A stretch of DNA of 64,000 nucleotides from an uncultured Acidimicrobiales bacterium (GTDB taxonomy: Bacteria > Actinomycetota > Acidimicrobiia > Acidimicrobiales > SZUA-35): NCBI GenBank assembly GCA_937922045.1, contig CAKZXA010000051.1, forward strand, positions 1 through 64,000, read 5' to 3'. The translations under genes were made by a program, and so were the position numbers. The notes under the pieces are model-generated. The model was not told the DNA's origin and made no database searches. It saw nothing but the letters and a program-made list of their open reading frames with translations. This document shows, one piece after another, positions 62,679 through 64,000 of the stretch; position 1 is the first letter of the stretch, and each line of letters opens with the position of its first letter.

Positions 62679-63593
62679 GTGGCCACGAAAGACAGCGGCG
62701 TATTCACGCCTTATCCGCAGCCGAACGATCGGCGTTGGACCAGAAAGCTAGCTGCCGCTCTTGTGGTCGTGATGGCGATCGGGGCCGTTCCATCTCTAGC
62801 CCTGGCCGAGACTCACACCGTCGAACCTGGCGATACGCTTTCTGTGATCGCCCGAGATTACGGTGTCTCTACCGCTGATCTCGCAAAGGCCAACGGTATA
62901 TCCAACCTGCATCTCCTCAGGGTCGGACAGTCGCTGGAGATACCACGGTCATTCCATCAGGTGCAGTCCGGTGACACGCTCAGCGAAATCGCTGTTGCCT
63001 ATGGGGTCTCGACCAGTGAGGTCATGGCACTAAATGGTCTAGACAACGCCAACGTCATCAGGGTTGGACAACAGATCGAGCTACCGGCCGGCGCATCCGC
63101 GGCGACGGGCGGAACCTCAACAGCAGCCGCCCCGGCCGACCCTGCGGCGCGATACGCCTCGCTGCCGGGACGCCTCATGGCTAATCCAGACCGTCTAAGC
63201 CTGATTCCGTCCTTTGAGAAGTGGTCGCAGCACTATGGCGTACCGACCGATCTTCTGATGGCGGTCGCCTATCGCGAATCGGGCTGGCAACAGAACGTCA
63301 TCAGTCCGAAGGGTGCGATTGGTGTGGGACAGATTCTGCCGAGAACGGCTGAATGGCTCGCCAACGATCTGATCCAGATACCGGAGCTTTCGCCCAACGT
63401 CGCTGATGACAACATCCGCATGAGCGCCCGGTTCCTAGCGTGGCTTGTTGGCTACATGGGCAGTGTCGATGCCGCCGTCGCCGGGTACTACCAGGGTCCC
63501 ACCTCGGTGAATAATCGGGGCCTTTACGATGACACCAAGGCCTACATCGATAACATCAACCAAATCCGCAGTCGCTTCGCCGCATCGACCTAG
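62679..63593 (+). CDS. LysM-containing lytic transglycosylase
   Basis: A 304-residue secreted cell-wall enzyme. Residues 1-43 form a signal peptide ending in LALAE. Two LysM peptidoglycan-binding domains follow (about 45-89 and 92-135), a linker rich in Ala/Thr, then a transglycosylase SLT domain (PTDLLMAVAYRESGW, with the catalytic Glu in YRESGW, and GAIGVGQILP). Cleaves glycan strands of peptidoglycan. GTG 62679 with gaaggagg upstream. Confidence 0.93.
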   Translation: MATKDSGVFTPYPQPNDRRWTRKLAAALVVVMAIGAVPSLALAETHTVEPGDTLSVIARDYGVSTADLAKANGISNLHLLRVGQSLEIPRSFHQVQSGDTLSEIAVAYGVSTSEVMALNGLDNANVIRVGQQIELPAGASAATGGTSTAAAPADPAARYASLPGRLMANPDRLSLIPSFEKWSQHYGVPTDLLMAVAYRESGWQQNVISPKGAIGVGQILPRTAEWLANDLIQIPELSPNVADDNIRMSARFLAWLVGYMGSVDAAVAGYYQGPTSVNNRGLYDDTKAYIDNINQIRSRFAAST

Positions 63594-63620
63594 GAATCAA
63601 GGGTGCCGAACGCTCACGGA

Positions 63621-63647
63621 GAGCCGCAATTATCGGGCTTGCGGTTC
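63621..63647 (+). terminator. Candidate terminator hairpin
   Basis: gagccgcaa (63621-63629) pairs with ttgcggttc (63639-63647, one G-U pair), loop of nine bases. It follows the transglycosylase gene by about 28 bases. There is no T-run. The rest of 63594-63813 shows no gene I can support. Confidence 0.4.
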
Positions 63648-63813
63648 CGTCCAGATGTGAGATGATTTGGTCGTTCTTGGAGCTTGCCGACACCCGTCGT
63701 TCAGGCAGCCAAGAGCGAGTTTCGAAAATGTAATGCGGAATAGTGACTGACTTGTCTTTGTACAGGCTAGAGTCCGGCCGTCCCGGCATAAGTTCCACGA
63801 TGAGGCTTGGTCG

Positions 63814-64000
63814 ATGATTGACGAAGACAGCGACGAAATTGAAGAGACTGAGGATGTCGATGCCGACGTTCTCGATGAGGATCTCGAAGAGGAGGAGATC
63901 GACCTCGATGAGGGCGATCTGGAGGACTTTGTCGACGTCGACGTCGAAGTCGATGCCGAAGTCGAGATCGTCGAAGAAGAAGATGACGATGAAGAGGAAC
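63814..64000 (+). CDS. Acidic protein, 5' part (truncated by window end)
   Basis: An open frame begins at ATG 63814 (MIDEDSDEIEETEDVDADV) and continues without a stop to the end of the window, 62 codons. About half of the residues are Glu or Asp, with alternating VD/VE runs. There is no similarity I recognise. The downstream domain lies outside the window, so function cannot be said. Confidence 0.55.
   Translation, partial: MIDEDSDEIEETEDVDADVLDEDLEEEEIDLDEGDLEDFVDVDVEVDAEVEIVEEEDDDEEE

Noticed and set aside
63556-63798. 80-codon minus-strand frame after the transglycosylase gene
   Set aside because: No Shine-Dalgarno, no recognisable domain, and it overlaps the real gene's 3' end.

Overview
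The window is a gene-dense chromosomal segment (roughly 60% G+C, almost no non-coding space) from a high-G+C actinobacterium. The diagnostic content is a complete Pup-proteasome locus (arc/mpa, dop, pup, prcB, prcA, pafA, pafB, pafC) followed by tatB, tatC and a HelY-type helicase, as in mycobacteria. A gcvH, FHA protein, bifunctional nuclease, MerR cluster also matches mycobacterial gene order. The translations differ enough from Mycobacterium and Streptomyces, and a two-module ThyX-like protein and an AcuI-type reductase are present, that a deep lineage such as the Acidimicrobiia (possibly marine) is my best guess. That placement is an inference. I see no prophage, insertion sequence, CRISPR array or integron; this looks like core chromosome with a few unusual genes inserted.

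Layout. 1-630: 3' end of 23S rRNA, a structured spacer, 5S rRNA and a strong terminator. 0.7-12.8 kb: TPR protein, class I aldolase, the tlyA-nadK-recN operon, a degenerate receiver-domain protein, an AcpH-like protein, an acuI plus serine-hydrolase pair, CTP synthase, Nudix and HD hydrolases. 13-20.1 kb: branched-chain amino-acid type ABC transporter, with livK on the plus strand and livHMGF on the minus strand, separated by a channel-like protein and a small membrane protein. 20.3-31.7 kb: trpS, then a long plus-strand run scpA-scpB-rluB-chorismate mutase-tyrA-cmk-plsC, then ispH divergent from a radical SAM/DUF512 gene and der. 31.8-41.8 kb: SpoIIE-type phosphatase, zinc-ribbon protein, tRNA-Pro(GGG), SRAP protein, DUF2079 membrane protein, CDP-alcohol transferase, gcvH, FHA protein, bifunctional nuclease, phosphotransferase, MerR, diguanylate cyclase, histidine phosphatase. 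41.9-60.9 kb: oligopeptidase B, the proteasome/pupylation locus, signal peptidase I, a GDPD / secreted-type RNase / barstar trio on the opposite strand, Tat genes, HelY and an orphan lipid-kinase C-terminal domain. 61-64 kb: the double ThyX-like protein, a LysM/lytic transglycosylase, and the start of a very acidic protein running off the window.

System-level reading. Pup is deamidated by Dop, ligated to substrates by PafA, unfolded by Arc and degraded by PrcBA; PafB and PafC are the WYL-type regulators encoded beside them. Twin-arginine export (TatB, TatC) and signal peptidase I sit in the same block. The most informative non-gene signal is a recurrent TANNNT hexamer whose first base lies 12-16 bases before the start codon of about nineteen genes that lack a Shine-Dalgarno sequence. 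This strongly suggests widespread leaderless transcription and was used here to choose several starts. Other oddities are long acidic repeat tails on ScpB and TatB, a LivH permease fused to a secreted beta-sandwich domain, an RNase Sa-like enzyme tethered by an N-terminal membrane segment beside its barstar, and short tandem duplications that straddle stop codons.
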